DNA of 15,530 bases from UBA7332 sp051648105 (GCA_051648105.1 JBOFEN010000121.1:1-15530); one strand, 5' to 3'; numbered from the stretch's first letter, positions 1-7,514 are shown. A program made the numbers and translations. The notes: generated by a model from the sequence alone, not told the origin.

Positions 1-19
1 ACATAGTGTTTGTCTGCAT
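1..19 (-). CDS. Possible 5' end of a further gene, cut by the window edge
   Basis: An ATG at 17-19 lies one base past the TAA stop of the DUF454 gene and stays open to the window edge (M-Q-T-N-T-M). A second in-frame ATG lies at 2-4. The very tight spacing fits the next cistron of the fmt operon, but six codons cannot identify the product. In some Bacteroidota a ribulose-phosphate epimerase gene is found near fmt; nothing here proves that. Confidence 0.3.
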
Positions 20-20
20 A

Positions 21-404
21 TTAACCTCGTGTCTTATAGGATAAGATGTGTATGGTTACTCCCAATGCAATTAGCATAAGTAGTACCTTGAGCCATATCG
101 GCTCAACAAAGAATATGGCATTGATGATCATTGTCCCCCATAGTAGGGCTAGAATGATCACCTTTTTATGTAGGGCTATTGCGCGATGGACTCTAAAATC
201 AGTGATTATTGGTCCGGTTACTCTATTCTCCATCAACCTCTCTAGAAGTCCTGGATAGCTGTGTGCATAGAGAAATGCAGTGAGCAGCAGGAAGGGGGTT
301 GTGGGGAGAAGTGGTAGAATCATACCGAGGATGCCTAATCCGAGGAATAGGGTGCCTAGTATTGCGCAGATAATCCTTTTGGCTTGTTGGTTCATTTTAG
401 GCAT
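21..404 (-). CDS. DUF454 (YbaN-like) small inner-membrane protein
   Basis: A 127-residue hydrophobic protein with about four membrane segments. The first long one carries the family hallmark G-x-L-P-L-L-P-T-T-P-F (residues about 27-38), followed by a short polar stretch with F-R-V-H-R and two more hydrophobic segments near the C-terminus. This matches the DUF454/YbaN family, whose biochemical role is unknown. Length is normal for the family. Two starts are possible: ATG at 402-404, or ATG at 393-395, which would overlap the fmt TGA stop as ATGA, a classic coupled arrangement, and would give 124 residues. Either way the gene is translationally close to fmt and probably co-transcribed. Family assignment is fairly sure; the start is not. 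Confidence 0.82.
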   Translation of the reverse strand: MPKMNQQAKRIICAILGTLFLGLGILGMILPLLPTTPFLLLTAFLYAHSYPGLLERLMENRVTGPIITDFRVHRAIALHKKVIILALLWGTMIINAIFFVEPIWLKVLLMLIALGVTIHILSYKTRG

Positions 405-1366
405 AGCCCCTCTTCGAAACGGAATCCTCTAATGAAGTCTCCAGCTGGAACTCTCTTTTTTCCTGCTAGTTGAACTGAATCGAGGTGTAGATATCCATCA
501 GCTAGTGCCACCTTTAGTACTCTCTTACCATCAGTGATGAGTGTACCAACGGGCTCAGTTACTTCTACTCTCTCTATTGTTGATTGGTAGATCTTGATCA
601 TCTGAGTATCTCCTGATGGAAACTGTATCTCACTCCAAGCTGCTGGGTATGGAGATAGGCCTCGAACGTGGTTATAGACAGACTCAACTGGTTTGTTCCA
701 ATCTATACGGCAGGTCTCCTTGAAGATCTTTGGTGCTGCACGTAGTTCATTTGGATCTTGTGCGATGAGCTTATCTTGTGGTATTGGTGTGAGATTGCCC
801 TCAATAATATTATCAACAGTCTCGACAACAAGCTTTGAACCAAGTGTCATGAGTGTATCGTGTAGGTCTCCTGCTGTATCTTCTGTGGAGATTGCTACTC
901 TCTCTTGTTGTATCACATCTCCTGTGTCTATCTCATGGGTTAGGAAGAAGGTGGTAATACCACTCTCTTTGTCTCCATTAATTATAGCCCAGTTGATAGG
1001 TGCTGCACCACGGTATTGTGGGAGTAGTGAGGCGTGTAGGTTGAATGTGCCTAGTTTGGGCATATTCCATACCACCTCAGGTAGCATACGAAAGGCTACA
1101 ACGATCTGAAGATCTGCTTGAAGTGAACGTAGCTCCTCAATAAACTCTGGGTTTTTAAGCTTCTCTGGCTGAAGTAGAGGTATGGATGCCTCTAGGGCGT
1201 ACTGCTTTACTGGTGAGTATTGTAGCTTCATTCCTCGTCCAGAGTGTTTGTCGGGCATTGTTATGACTCCAACAACGTTGTACCCACCCTCAACAAGAGC
1301 TTTGAGTGGTTCAACGGCGAAGTCTGGTGTGCCCATATATACTATTCTTAGATCCTCTTTTCTCAT
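392..1366 (-). CDS. fmt: Methionyl-tRNA formyltransferase
   Basis: Formylates the amino group of initiator Met-tRNA using 10-formyltetrahydrofolate, in the cytoplasm, before translation initiation. The 324-residue product has the expected two-domain length. The N-terminal formyltransferase fold begins at V-Y-M-G-T-P-D-F (residues 9-16). The signature H-A-S-L-L-P-Q-Y-R-G starts at residue 111. The catalytic residues known from E. coli (Asn, His, Asp) correspond to N109, H111 and D147 in the D-T-G-D motif. The C-terminal tRNA-binding domain follows from about residue 210. The gene begins at ATG 1364-1366, 45 bases after the CLC gene stop, and ends in TGA overlapping the DUF454 start region. All key residues are intact. 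Confidence 0.97.
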   Translation of the reverse strand: MRKEDLRIVYMGTPDFAVEPLKALVEGGYNVVGVITMPDKHSGRGMKLQYSPVKQYALEASIPLLQPEKLKNPEFIEELRSLQADLQIVVAFRMLPEVVWNMPKLGTFNLHASLLPQYRGAAPINWAIINGDKESGITTFFLTHEIDTGDVIQQERVAISTEDTAGDLHDTLMTLGSKLVVETVDNIIEGNLTPIPQDKLIAQDPNELRAAPKIFKETCRIDWNKPVESVYNHVRGLSPYPAAWSEIQFPSGDTQMIKIYQSTIERVEVTEPVGTLITDGKRVLKVALADGYLHLDSVQLAGKKRVPAGDFIRGFRFEEGLCLK

Positions 1367-1411
1367 ATCTTATCGTTTATTCTCTTTGCTGGGTTACTTA
1401 ATAAATAGTTA

Positions 1412-3196
1412 TTAATCGTCTGACTGCTCAACAAGTTTATCTCTGTAGGCAGTGAATATTTTTGCCTTTGACACAAAGCCTAGGTAGTGCCCTTGATCGT
1501 CAACAACTGGTAGGTTCCAGGCGTTTAGCTCTTCGAAGGTAGACACTACAGTGTTCATTGGGTCTTTGGCTGTAAGGACTCTGGGAAAAGAGACCATTAA
1601 TTGTGCGATCTTAAACCTATCGTATAGCTCCTTACGGAACATGATGTTTCTAATATCATCCATCATCACCGCTCCGAGGAAGCGGTTCTCTTTATCCACA
1701 ACTGGGAATAGGTTTCTGTTGGATTGTGCAATAATTGGTACAAGCTCACCTAATGATAGCTCTGGTGTTACAACTTGAAAGTCTTTCTCTATAACGCTCT
1801 CTATGCTCAAAAGTGTCAATACGGCTTTGTCTTTGTGGTGTGTAATCAACTCCCCTTTCTGTGCTAGTCGTATTGCATAGATATTGTTTGGTTCGAAGAG
1901 TTTGATTGTTGCATAGGCACTGATGGATACAACCATAAGCGGTAGAAATAGGGAGTAGCCCCCTGTGAGCTCTGCTATTAGGAAGATCCCTGTAAGTGGT
2001 GCGTGCATAACTCCTGACATAATCCCTGCCATTCCCATGAGTGCAAAGTTCTTTTCAGATACATTTGATGCTGGGTTTAGGTGATTGAGAACTGAGGAGT
2101 ATATGAATCCGGTTAGTGCTCCGAGGAATAGTGATGGTGCAAATATACCACCACATCCACCTCCTCCGTTTGTAGCACTCGATGCAAACACTTTTAGGAG
2201 GGTTACAGCTATCATAAATACTATGAATAGCCAGAAGCTATCTTTGGCATTGTAGAATGGACTTCCCTCCAATAGTGCCATTGGATTGCCATTGATGATG
2301 TTTGTTATTGAGTCATATCCTTCTCCAAAAAGTGGTGGAAATAGGAAGATTAAGACACTCAATGTTACCCCTCCGAGTGCTAGCTTTTGGTAGGGACTCT
2401 GGAAGCGACGAAATATCCCTTCGACAAAGGTCATACTCTTAGTGAAGTAGAGTGATGTGAGTCCGCAAAGTATTCCTAGAAGTAGTACGTAGGGTAAGCG
2501 GTGGAGGTTGAAGGTCTCTGTATAAGTAAACTCAAATGTAGCTCCTGACCCGTAGATAAGGTATGCTACTGTGGCTGAGGTTACTGAGGAGATAAGTAGC
2601 GGAAGTACTGAGGTCATAGTAAGATCTATCATCAATACCTCTAATACGAATACAAGCCCTGCGATAGGTGCTTTGAAGACTCCTGCAACAGCTCCTGCTG
2701 CTCCACATCCAATGAGTAGTAGTAGTTGACGGGGCCCTAATCGGAAGAAGTTACCCATATTACTACCTATGGCTGCACCTGTATATACGATTGGGGATTC
2801 AGCACCGACTGACCCTCCAAAGCCAATGGTTATTGCACTGGCTACAACTGAGGAGTAGGTGTTGTGTAACTTAATACGGTTGTTGCGACGTGCTATGGCG
2901 TATAGTATTCGTGTTACACCGTGTGAGATGTCATCACGAATAACCACACGAACAAATAGTCCGGCAAGGAAAATACCTATTACAGGGTAGATAAGGTATA
3001 GGTAGTTGGCGCCGTCGAGGTTGAAATCTCGCGTAAGTAGCCCGTGAATAAAGTGAATGATCGACTTAAGGACTACTCCGGCAAAAGCAGTAGCTAGACC
3101 AATTAGGAAGCTCACAATTAGTAGAAAATTCTTCTCGCTTATCTTCTGTTGTCTCCAGAAGAGCATCTTGAGGTACCAAGCCTTGAATTGAAACAT
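1412..3196 (-). CDS. CLC-family chloride channel/antiporter with two C-terminal CBS domains
   Basis: A 594-residue membrane protein of the CLC family. Residues about 20-445 form the multi-helix transport core. The anion-gating motif reads G-A-E-S-P (131-135), keeping gating glutamate E133. The G-x-F-x-P motif reads G-G-I-F-A-P (349-354). The conserved pore tyrosine is probably Y440 in N-N-I-Y-A. In the helix matching E. coli F-I-I-E-E-M, the protein reads F-V-L-E-V-L (183-188), so the internal proton glutamate (E203 in E. coli) aligns with V187. That pattern is typical of CLC channels such as CLC-0 and CLC-1. Two CBS domains follow (about 468-520 and 530-585) and may bind adenine nucleotides. 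The gene starts at ATG 3194-3196, 17 bases after the sugar transferase stop, suggesting one transcript. The family is certain; channel versus exchanger is open. Confidence 0.93.
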   Translation of the reverse strand: MFQFKAWYLKMLFWRQQKISEKNFLLIVSFLIGLATAFAGVVLKSIIHFIHGLLTRDFNLDGANYLYLIYPVIGIFLAGLFVRVVIRDDISHGVTRILYAIARRNNRIKLHNTYSSVVASAITIGFGGSVGAESPIVYTGAAIGSNMGNFFRLGPRQLLLLIGCGAAGAVAGVFKAPIAGLVFVLEVLMIDLTMTSVLPLLISSVTSATVAYLIYGSGATFEFTYTETFNLHRLPYVLLLGILCGLTSLYFTKSMTFVEGIFRRFQSPYQKLALGGVTLSVLIFLFPPLFGEGYDSITNIINGNPMALLEGSPFYNAKDSFWLFIVFMIAVTLLKVFASSATNGGGGCGGIFAPSLFLGALTGFIYSSVLNHLNPASNVSEKNFALMGMAGIMSGVMHAPLTGIFLIAELTGGYSLFLPLMVVSISAYATIKLFEPNNIYAIRLAQKGELITHHKDKAVLTLLSIESVIEKDFQVVTPELSLGELVPIIAQSNRNLFPVVDKENRFLGAVMMDDIRNIMFRKELYDRFKIAQLMVSFPRVLTAKDPMNTVVSTFEELNAWNLPVVDDQGHYLGFVSKAKIFTAYRDKLVEQSDD

Positions 3197-3213
3197 AGTG
3201 TTGTTCGTCGTGT

Positions 3214-4626
3214 TTATATCCCTTTTCCTAGGAAGATTGTTCGTATAGTGTATATTAATATCTTGAAATCTACTATTAATGAGCTGTTCTCTACATATAG
3301 AATGTCGTATCTAAGACGCTCTAGCATCTCTTCTATATTGCGTGCATAGCCAAACTTAACCATCCCCCAGGATGTGATGCCTGGCTTTACTTTGTGAAGT
3401 AGTGAGTAGTAGGGTGCTCGCTTGAGGAGTTGTTCTATATAGTACTCTCGCTCTGGGCGTGGACCTACGAGTGCCATATCTCCTCGAAGCACGTTCCAGA
3501 ACTGTGGTAGTTCATCTAGTCTATATTTTCTGAGGAACTGCCCGAAAGGGGTAACTCTGGTATCGTGCTCGCTAGAGAGCATTGGACCTCTCTTCTCTGC
3601 ATCGACATGCATTGAGCGGAACTTGATTATATTGAATCTCCTACGATGAAGTCCTACTCGCTCTTGCGTATAAAAGATTGGTCCTGGTGAGGTTAGCTTT
3701 ATACGTAGCATTATGAAAAGGAGAAGCGGTGAAAGCAGTACTATTGCTAGTGCTGCAAGAATGATATCAAGTGTCTGCTTAATGTTCTTCTGGAAGTGTG
3801 ACAGGGAGGAGCTTGTTATCTCTACCATGGGGGTAGCGTAGATAGTGGTCATTCTAACACTTCCACAGAGTATCTCATACTCTCCTGCTACGACATGTAT
3901 TGGGATATTGAATCTATAGAGGGGATAGAGCTCATTTAGTAATGAATCGGTGGTTGTATCATCTACAGCCACGATGATCTCCTCTATTTTATGATTTTGA
4001 ACTATTGCATCTATCTCGGTGACATCTCCAAGGTGATATTTACCATCAATAGTTGAGGGTTGGGAGTCTACGCTTAGTGCTCCTTTGATATCAAACCCTA
4101 ATGAGTAGTTCATCTCGTCTAACTCTCGTATTGTCTGCAATGCTCTCTGGCCTGTACCTATGACCAAAGTTCGAAAGCCAATAGCTCTAGTATGTAGCTG
4201 TCGAGTAAAGATATTTGTTATCAACAGCCTACAGAAATAGATAGGTATGAGGTGTGTAAGTAGAAGCCCGACTGTGAGCTGATAGAAGGTTTCTCGCTGT
4301 TCGTTGAGGTCATCAATTAGTAAAAGGACTACTATTATTAATGTCCCAGCAAGTATTGACTTGATAGTTAAGAGAAGCTCTTCAAGCCTCGATTTCCTAA
4401 ATGGTTGGTTGTAGTAACCTGAGTAGTAGAAGATAATCAACCAAAGGAATGGTATAACTATCTGCTCAATGGCTATGAGGGGAGAAGTTAGAAATGTACT
4501 AAGGGTATTGAACCCTGTCTTCTCAATAAGGAAGAAACGTACTATATTAAATAGTAGCCAGGCGATTGAGGCCATAGCCCAATCGCCTACTATATATTTA
4601 ATCTGTTGATTTCGTCTCTTATACAC
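3214..4626 (-). CDS. Polyprenyl-phosphate sugar-1-phosphate transferase (WbaP/WcaJ type)
   Basis: Likely initiates exopolysaccharide, capsule or O-glycan synthesis by moving a sugar-1-phosphate from a UDP-sugar to undecaprenyl phosphate at the inner membrane. The 470-residue protein has N-terminal membrane helices (about 12-135), a Rossmann-like domain starting at L-V-I-G-T-G (154-159), another hydrophobic segment (about 287-308), and a C-terminal bacterial sugar transferase domain. The last shows K-F-R-S-M (335-339), D-E-L-P-Q (371-375) and V-G-P-R-P-E (387-392), all core motifs of the family. The start is GTG at 4624-4626, because no upstream ATG exists and the first internal ATG would cut into the first helix. 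It lies 27 bases after the tsaC stop. No other glycan genes are in the window, so the pathway and the sugar cannot be read. Confidence 0.93.
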   Translation of the reverse strand: MYKRRNQQIKYIVGDWAMASIAWLLFNIVRFFLIEKTGFNTLSTFLTSPLIAIEQIVIPFLWLIIFYYSGYYNQPFRKSRLEELLLTIKSILAGTLIIVVLLLIDDLNEQRETFYQLTVGLLLTHLIPIYFCRLLITNIFTRQLHTRAIGFRTLVIGTGQRALQTIRELDEMNYSLGFDIKGALSVDSQPSTIDGKYHLGDVTEIDAIVQNHKIEEIIVAVDDTTTDSLLNELYPLYRFNIPIHVVAGEYEILCGSVRMTTIYATPMVEITSSSLSHFQKNIKQTLDIILAALAIVLLSPLLLFIMLRIKLTSPGPIFYTQERVGLHRRRFNIIKFRSMHVDAEKRGPMLSSEHDTRVTPFGQFLRKYRLDELPQFWNVLRGDMALVGPRPEREYYIEQLLKRAPYYSLLHKVKPGITSWGMVKFGYARNIEEMLERLRYDILYVENSSLIVDFKILIYTIRTIFLGKGI

Positions 4627-4653
4627 GACTACAAATATTGTTTAGTGCTATAC

Positions 4654-5217
4654 TTACTCTCGTATCACCTTTACTGTGCCGCTCTTGCCTATCTTAATAA
4701 TACCTGATGGTGCGGCTTGCTTAGTATCTTCTTGACGATATCCAACAATATAGTCAACTGAATCTTTAATCTCTTGTGATATCTCTGCAAATGTACGTGG
4801 TGAAAGTTCGCCACTAATGTTTGCTGATGTGGAAACTATCGCTTTGCGGAATCGCTCGCACAGTTTATGAGAGAATGGCTCTTTTGTAATTCGAATACCT
4901 ACGCTTCCATCTTCTGCAATAACATTAGGCGCAAGGTTGCGTGCTCCATCGTAGATGACAGTAAGTGGTTTGTCTGCTACCTCTAGTAGCGTCCAAGCTA
5001 TCTCTGGAACCTCATCTACATAGAATTGTATCTTTACATCCTTATCAACAAGTAAAATAAGAGCCTTACTATCTACTCTTTTCTTTATCTCATAAATGCG
5101 TTTAACAGCTTCTGGGTTTGTAGCATCACAGCCTAATCCCCATATAGTGTCTGTAGGGTATAGAATAACTCCTCCAGCTTGCATAACCTCACAAGCCTTT
5201 TGAATATCTTGGTTCAT
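4654..5217 (-). CDS. tsaC: L-threonylcarbamoyladenylate synthase (short TsaC/Sua5/YwlC type)
   Basis: Makes threonylcarbamoyl-AMP from threonine, bicarbonate and ATP, the first step of t6A synthesis at position 37 of ANN-decoding tRNAs, in the cytoplasm. The 187-residue protein is the short single-domain form without the extra C-terminal Sua5 domain. Seen in the sequence: Y-P-T-D-T near the N-terminus (20-24), the basic K-K-R-V-D-S-K nucleotide-binding stretch (45-51), and S-T-S-A-N (129-133). The start is ATG 5215-5217 with no Shine-Dalgarno sequence, as usual in Bacteroidota. The gene lies downstream of rng across a structured 89-base spacer, and is followed closely by the sugar transferase gene, with which it is probably co-transcribed. 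Confidence 0.95.
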   Translation of the reverse strand: MNQDIQKACEVMQAGGVILYPTDTIWGLGCDATNPEAVKRIYEIKKRVDSKALILLVDKDVKIQFYVDEVPEIAWTLLEVADKPLTVIYDGARNLAPNVIAEDGSVGIRITKEPFSHKLCERFRKAIVSTSANISGELSPRTFAEISQEIKDSVDYIVGYRQEDTKQAAPSGIIKIGKSGTVKVIRE

Positions 5218-5237
5218 AGTGGTATGGTATAAAATAA

Positions 5238-5298
5238 GTTACGAGCTACCAAAAGGAGATAGCACTCTATTGCTGCTCTGCTTTTGATAACTCGTAAC
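5238..5298 (-). terminator. Structured rng-tsaC spacer, probable intrinsic terminator
   Basis: The outer arms GTTACGAG (5238-5245) and CTCGTAAC (5291-5298) are perfect complements. Between them AAAAG (5251-5255) can pair with CTTTT (5281-5285), and AGCA can pair with TGCT around 5261-5274, giving a long branched hairpin. On the transcribed (minus) strand the structure is followed by TTATTTTAT, a fair U-rich run. It could end rng transcription, or act as a leader in front of tsaC. Confidence 0.45.
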
Positions 5299-5306
5299 GA
5301 AGATAA

Positions 5307-6878
5307 TTACTTTATTTCAATTTCTTCTTGTAAATCGATCTCTTGTTTATCTAAATCGACAAAACGATATTGTAAATAGGCTAAATTTTGGTCCGGAATA
5401 ATCTGGAAGCCCATGCTGTAACGGAATCTCCATTGCCATTTCAAAGAGTAAATACCCTTGTTGACGAAGGCCGCTACAAAAGGATGTAGGTATAAAGTAA
5501 ACTTCTTCACTTTTAGTTTGTTGACCATGTAGTCGATCTTATTCTCCAACTGGTCAGTGAAAAGAATCGAGGAGTTGATCTTGCCTTTTCCAAAGCAAAC
5601 AGGACAATCCTCTGCCGTGTTAATATCCATTGCAGGACGAACACGTTGGCGAGTTATCTGCATCAAACCAAACTTACTCAGTTGAAGGATGTTGTGACGT
5701 GCTCGATCTCTCGACATCGCCTCTTTCATCTTATCAAATATCTGCTGGCGGTGTGACTGCTCTTGCATATCTATGAAGTCAATCACAATAATACCCCCCA
5801 TATCTCGAAGTCTGAGTTGTCGAGCTATCTCCTCGGCTGCTGCTAGATTAACCTCTAAGGCATTATCTTCTTGAGAGTTTGACGACTTTGAGCGATTACC
5901 GCTATTGACATCTATAACATGAAGTGCCTCTGTGTGTTCTATTATTAGATAAGCTCCTCGCTTGAAGGTCACTGCCTTCCCGAAGAGAGCTTTAATCTGT
6001 TTTGTGATAGCAAAGTTGTCAAAAATAGGAAGATTCCCTGTATAGTGCTTAACAATATCCTCTTTCTCAGGAGCGATCAATGATACATACTCCTTTACTT
6101 GATGATAAACTGTTAAGTCATTTACATATATGCTTTCGAACGAAGGATTAAAGATATCACGCAATATAGCTACTGCACGCCCAGTCTCTTCGTGAACTAG
6201 TGAAGGAAGTTTGGCTCTTTGTAACTTAGTGATACTATCTTCGAATCTACGAACAAGAGTCTTAAGTTCTGAATCTAACTCTGCAACTTTCTTACCCTCT
6301 GCAACAGTGCGAACTATAACTCCAAAATTCTTCGGCTTAACACTCTGTATTAACTGTTTTAATCTAGTACGCTCTTCGCTAGATCTGATCTTCTGAGAAA
6401 CAGAAACTTTATCTGAGAATGGGATTAAAACGAGAAAACGCCCCGCGAAAGATATCTCGGTTGTTAAGCGTGGTCCTTTGGTGGAGATTGGCTCCTTGGT
6501 AATCTGAACCAAAACCTCTTGTCCTTGCTTCAAGGTATCAGCCATTGACCCATCTTTGAGGATATCTGGCAATAGTTGAAACTTAGATAGTGATGGTAGG
6601 TTCTTTCTATCAGAAATAACTTGTCTGACAAACTTATTGGTGGAATTGAACTGAGTGCCCAAATCCAAATAGTGAAGAAAAGCGTCCTTTTCGTATCCGA
6701 CATCCACAAATGCCGCATTAAGCCCTGGCATAAGTTTCTTAACACGTCCAAGATAGATATCTCCAACCGTAAACGAAAGATTCTGCGACTCTTTTTGGAG
6801 TTCAACAAGACTCTTGTCTTCGAGAATGGCAATTGATATTTCTTGGGGTGATACGTCAATTACAAGTTCGCTAACCAC
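5307..6878 (-). CDS. rng: Ribonuclease G/E family endoribonuclease
   Basis: Single-strand-specific, 5'-end-sensitive endoribonuclease of the RNase E/G family, acting in rRNA maturation and mRNA decay. With the chosen start the product has 523 residues: an S1-like RNA-binding domain (about 35-140) containing a Bacteroidota-style insertion, then the catalytic region. Motifs: V-I-D-V-N-S-G with D323 and N325, and I-V-I-D-F-I-D-M with D367, matching the magnesium ligands D303, N305 and D346 of E. coli RNase E. The zinc-link C-P-V-C has cysteines at 425 and 428. There is no long C-terminal scaffold, so this is RNase G-like. I place the start at GTG 6876-6878, giving V-S-E-L-V-I-D-V as in homologues. 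The frame stays open upstream to a TTG at 6927-6929, but that extension runs through the inverted repeat at 6912-6950 and does not look coding. Confidence 0.94.
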   Translation of the reverse strand: MVSELVIDVSPQEISIAILEDKSLVELQKESQNLSFTVGDIYLGRVKKLMPGLNAAFVDVGYEKDAFLHYLDLGTQFNSTNKFVRQVISDRKNLPSLSKFQLLPDILKDGSMADTLKQGQEVLVQITKEPISTKGPRLTTEISFAGRFLVLIPFSDKVSVSQKIRSSEERTRLKQLIQSVKPKNFGVIVRTVAEGKKVAELDSELKTLVRRFEDSITKLQRAKLPSLVHEETGRAVAILRDIFNPSFESIYVNDLTVYHQVKEYVSLIAPEKEDIVKHYTGNLPIFDNFAITKQIKALFGKAVTFKRGAYLIIEHTEALHVIDVNSGNRSKSSNSQEDNALEVNLAAAEEIARQLRLRDMGGIIVIDFIDMQEQSHRQQIFDKMKEAMSRDRARHNILQLSKFGLMQITRQRVRPAMDINTAEDCPVCFGKGKINSSILFTDQLENKIDYMVNKLKVKKFTLYLHPFVAAFVNKGIYSLKWQWRFRYSMGFQIIPDQNLAYLQYRFVDLDKQEIDLQEEIEIK

Positions 6879-6911
6879 TGATACTAATGTTTTAGTGTTT
6901 GGTAAATACAG

Positions 6912-6950
6912 AAAGAACAAACTTAACAAGACTCATTAAGTTTGTTCTTT
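6912..6950 (-). promoter_or_regulatory. Perfect 15-bp inverted repeat upstream of rng (terminator or leader hairpin)
   Basis: The arm at 6912-6926 is the exact reverse complement of the arm at 6936-6950, with a 9-base loop. It lies between the 30-residue basic gene and the rng start. In the minus-strand transcript the stem is preceded by an A-rich stretch and followed by CTGTATTTA, a poor U-tract; in the plus direction it is followed by TTTTGTTTC. It may be a terminator or attenuator for the HU/small-protein transcript, or a folded 5' leader of rng. RNase E of E. coli is known to autoregulate through its own leader hairpins; applying that here is inference. Confidence 0.6.
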
Positions 6951-6987
6951 TTTGTTTCTTGATCTGACTTACGTCAAAACAGACTAC

Positions 6988-7080
6988 TTATTTTTTCTTT
7001 TTGTGTCTGTTTTTTCTTAGTCTTTTCTTGCGCTTGTGCGTAGACATCTTATGTCTTTTTCTTTTTTTTCCGCTTGGCAT
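6988..7080 (-). CDS. 30-residue basic COX24/AURKAIP1-type ribosomal-like protein
   Basis: A tiny ORF from ATG 7078-7080 to TAA 6988-6990 encodes 30 residues, beginning M-P-S-G-K-K-R-K-R-H-K-M and ending in four lysines. About two thirds of the residues are Lys, Arg or His, with no acidic residue. The pattern K-R-x-K-M-x-x-H-K-x-K-K-R-x-R-K-N-R fits the COX24_C/AURKAIP1 family, which includes mitochondrial small-subunit protein mS38 and mycobacterial bS22. Very similar short proteins are common between HU and RNase G genes in Bacteroidota, where they are often left unannotated because of their size. It probably binds rRNA. It lies 33 bases after the HU stop and is probably co-transcribed with it. 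Homology is recognised from memory; ribosome association is inference. Confidence 0.85.
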   Translation of the reverse strand: MPSGKKRKRHKMSTHKRKKRLRKNRHKKKK

Positions 7081-7113
7081 TGTTGTAATGTTTTTAGTTA
7101 AACGTTATGTGAA

Positions 7114-7398
7114 TTATTGATTAATCCCCGATATTTCACTCATGAAAGTCTTTGCAGGCTTAAATGAAGGAATGTTGTGTTCTGGAATAATAATTGCAGT
7201 GTTCTTAGAGATGTTACGAGCAGTCTTCTGAGCACGCTTCTTAATAACAAAGCTACCGAATCCTCTCAAGTAAACATTCTCACCACCTGCCATTGACTCT
7301 TTCACTACACTCATGAAAGCCTCAACTGTCGTCAATACTGACGCCTTATCAATACCTGTGTTCTTTGAAATCTCGTTAACAATATCTGCTTTAGTCAT
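7114..7398 (-). CDS. HU-family DNA-binding protein
   Basis: A 94-residue histone-like protein that bends and compacts DNA as a dimer in the nucleoid. The N-terminal helices (M-T-K-A-D-I-V to about residue 38) are followed by the family core R-G-F-G-S-F (45-50), the arm with R-A-Q-K-T-A-R-N (55-62), and I-P-S-F-K-P-A-K (76-83) at the end of the beta arm. Length is standard. The start ATG 7396-7398 is preceded by a clear Bacteroidota -7 box, giving a leader of roughly 45 bases. It is the first gene of a probable HU / small basic protein (/ rng) unit. Whether it is an HU or IHF-like paralogue cannot be told from sequence alone. Confidence 0.96.
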   Translation of the reverse strand: MTKADIVNEISKNTGIDKASVLTTVEAFMSVVKESMAGGENVYLRGFGSFVIKKRAQKTARNISKNTAIIIPEHNIPSFKPAKTFMSEISGINQ

Positions 7399-7450
7399 AA
7401 TAAATGAAATTATTTTCGTATCTCTTAATTTGCTTACTCAAAACGGATTG

Positions 7451-7480
7451 CAAATATATACGATTTTACTCGTAGAAAAA
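7451..7480 (-). promoter_or_regulatory. Probable Bacteroidota-type promoter of the HU gene
   Basis: On the minus strand TATATTTG (7451-7458) matches the -7 consensus TAnnTTTG. A T-run (7476-7480) occupies the -33 position, where TTG would be ideal. Transcription would start near 7444. Confidence 0.55.
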
Positions 7481-7514
7481 AACTCTCCATTGCTTTTTTA
7501 GCTTAAGGGGAGTT
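7474..7514 (-). terminator. Probable intrinsic terminator of the lipoprotein gene
   Basis: In the minus-strand transcript AACTCCCC (7514-7507) can pair with GGAGAGTT (7488-7481) with one mismatch, and is followed at once by a run of U (through 7476). The T-run overlaps the upstream edge of the HU promoter. The remaining bases of the 7515-7616 spacer show nothing I can name. Confidence 0.5.

Noticed and set aside
693..1109. Plus-strand open frame of 138 codons inside fmt
   Set aside because: It is antisense to a fully conserved fmt and its translation has no recognisable domain; the same holds for the other plus-strand frames over real genes.
6530..6859. Minus-strand open frame of 109 codons inside rng in another frame
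   Set aside because: It overlaps the conserved S1 region of rng and its translation is low-complexity with no family resemblance.
6918..6925. TAAGTTTG on the minus strand as a -7 box for rng
   Set aside because: It fits TAnnTTTG, but it is part of the hairpin arm and there is no TTG at the -33 spacing, so it is probably chance in AT-rich DNA.
6879..6929. N-terminal extension of RNase G from a TTG at 6927-6929
   Set aside because: The added 17 residues do not resemble the start of RNase G homologues and run through the inverted repeat; the GTG at 6876-6878 gives the expected V-S-E-L-V-I-D-V start.
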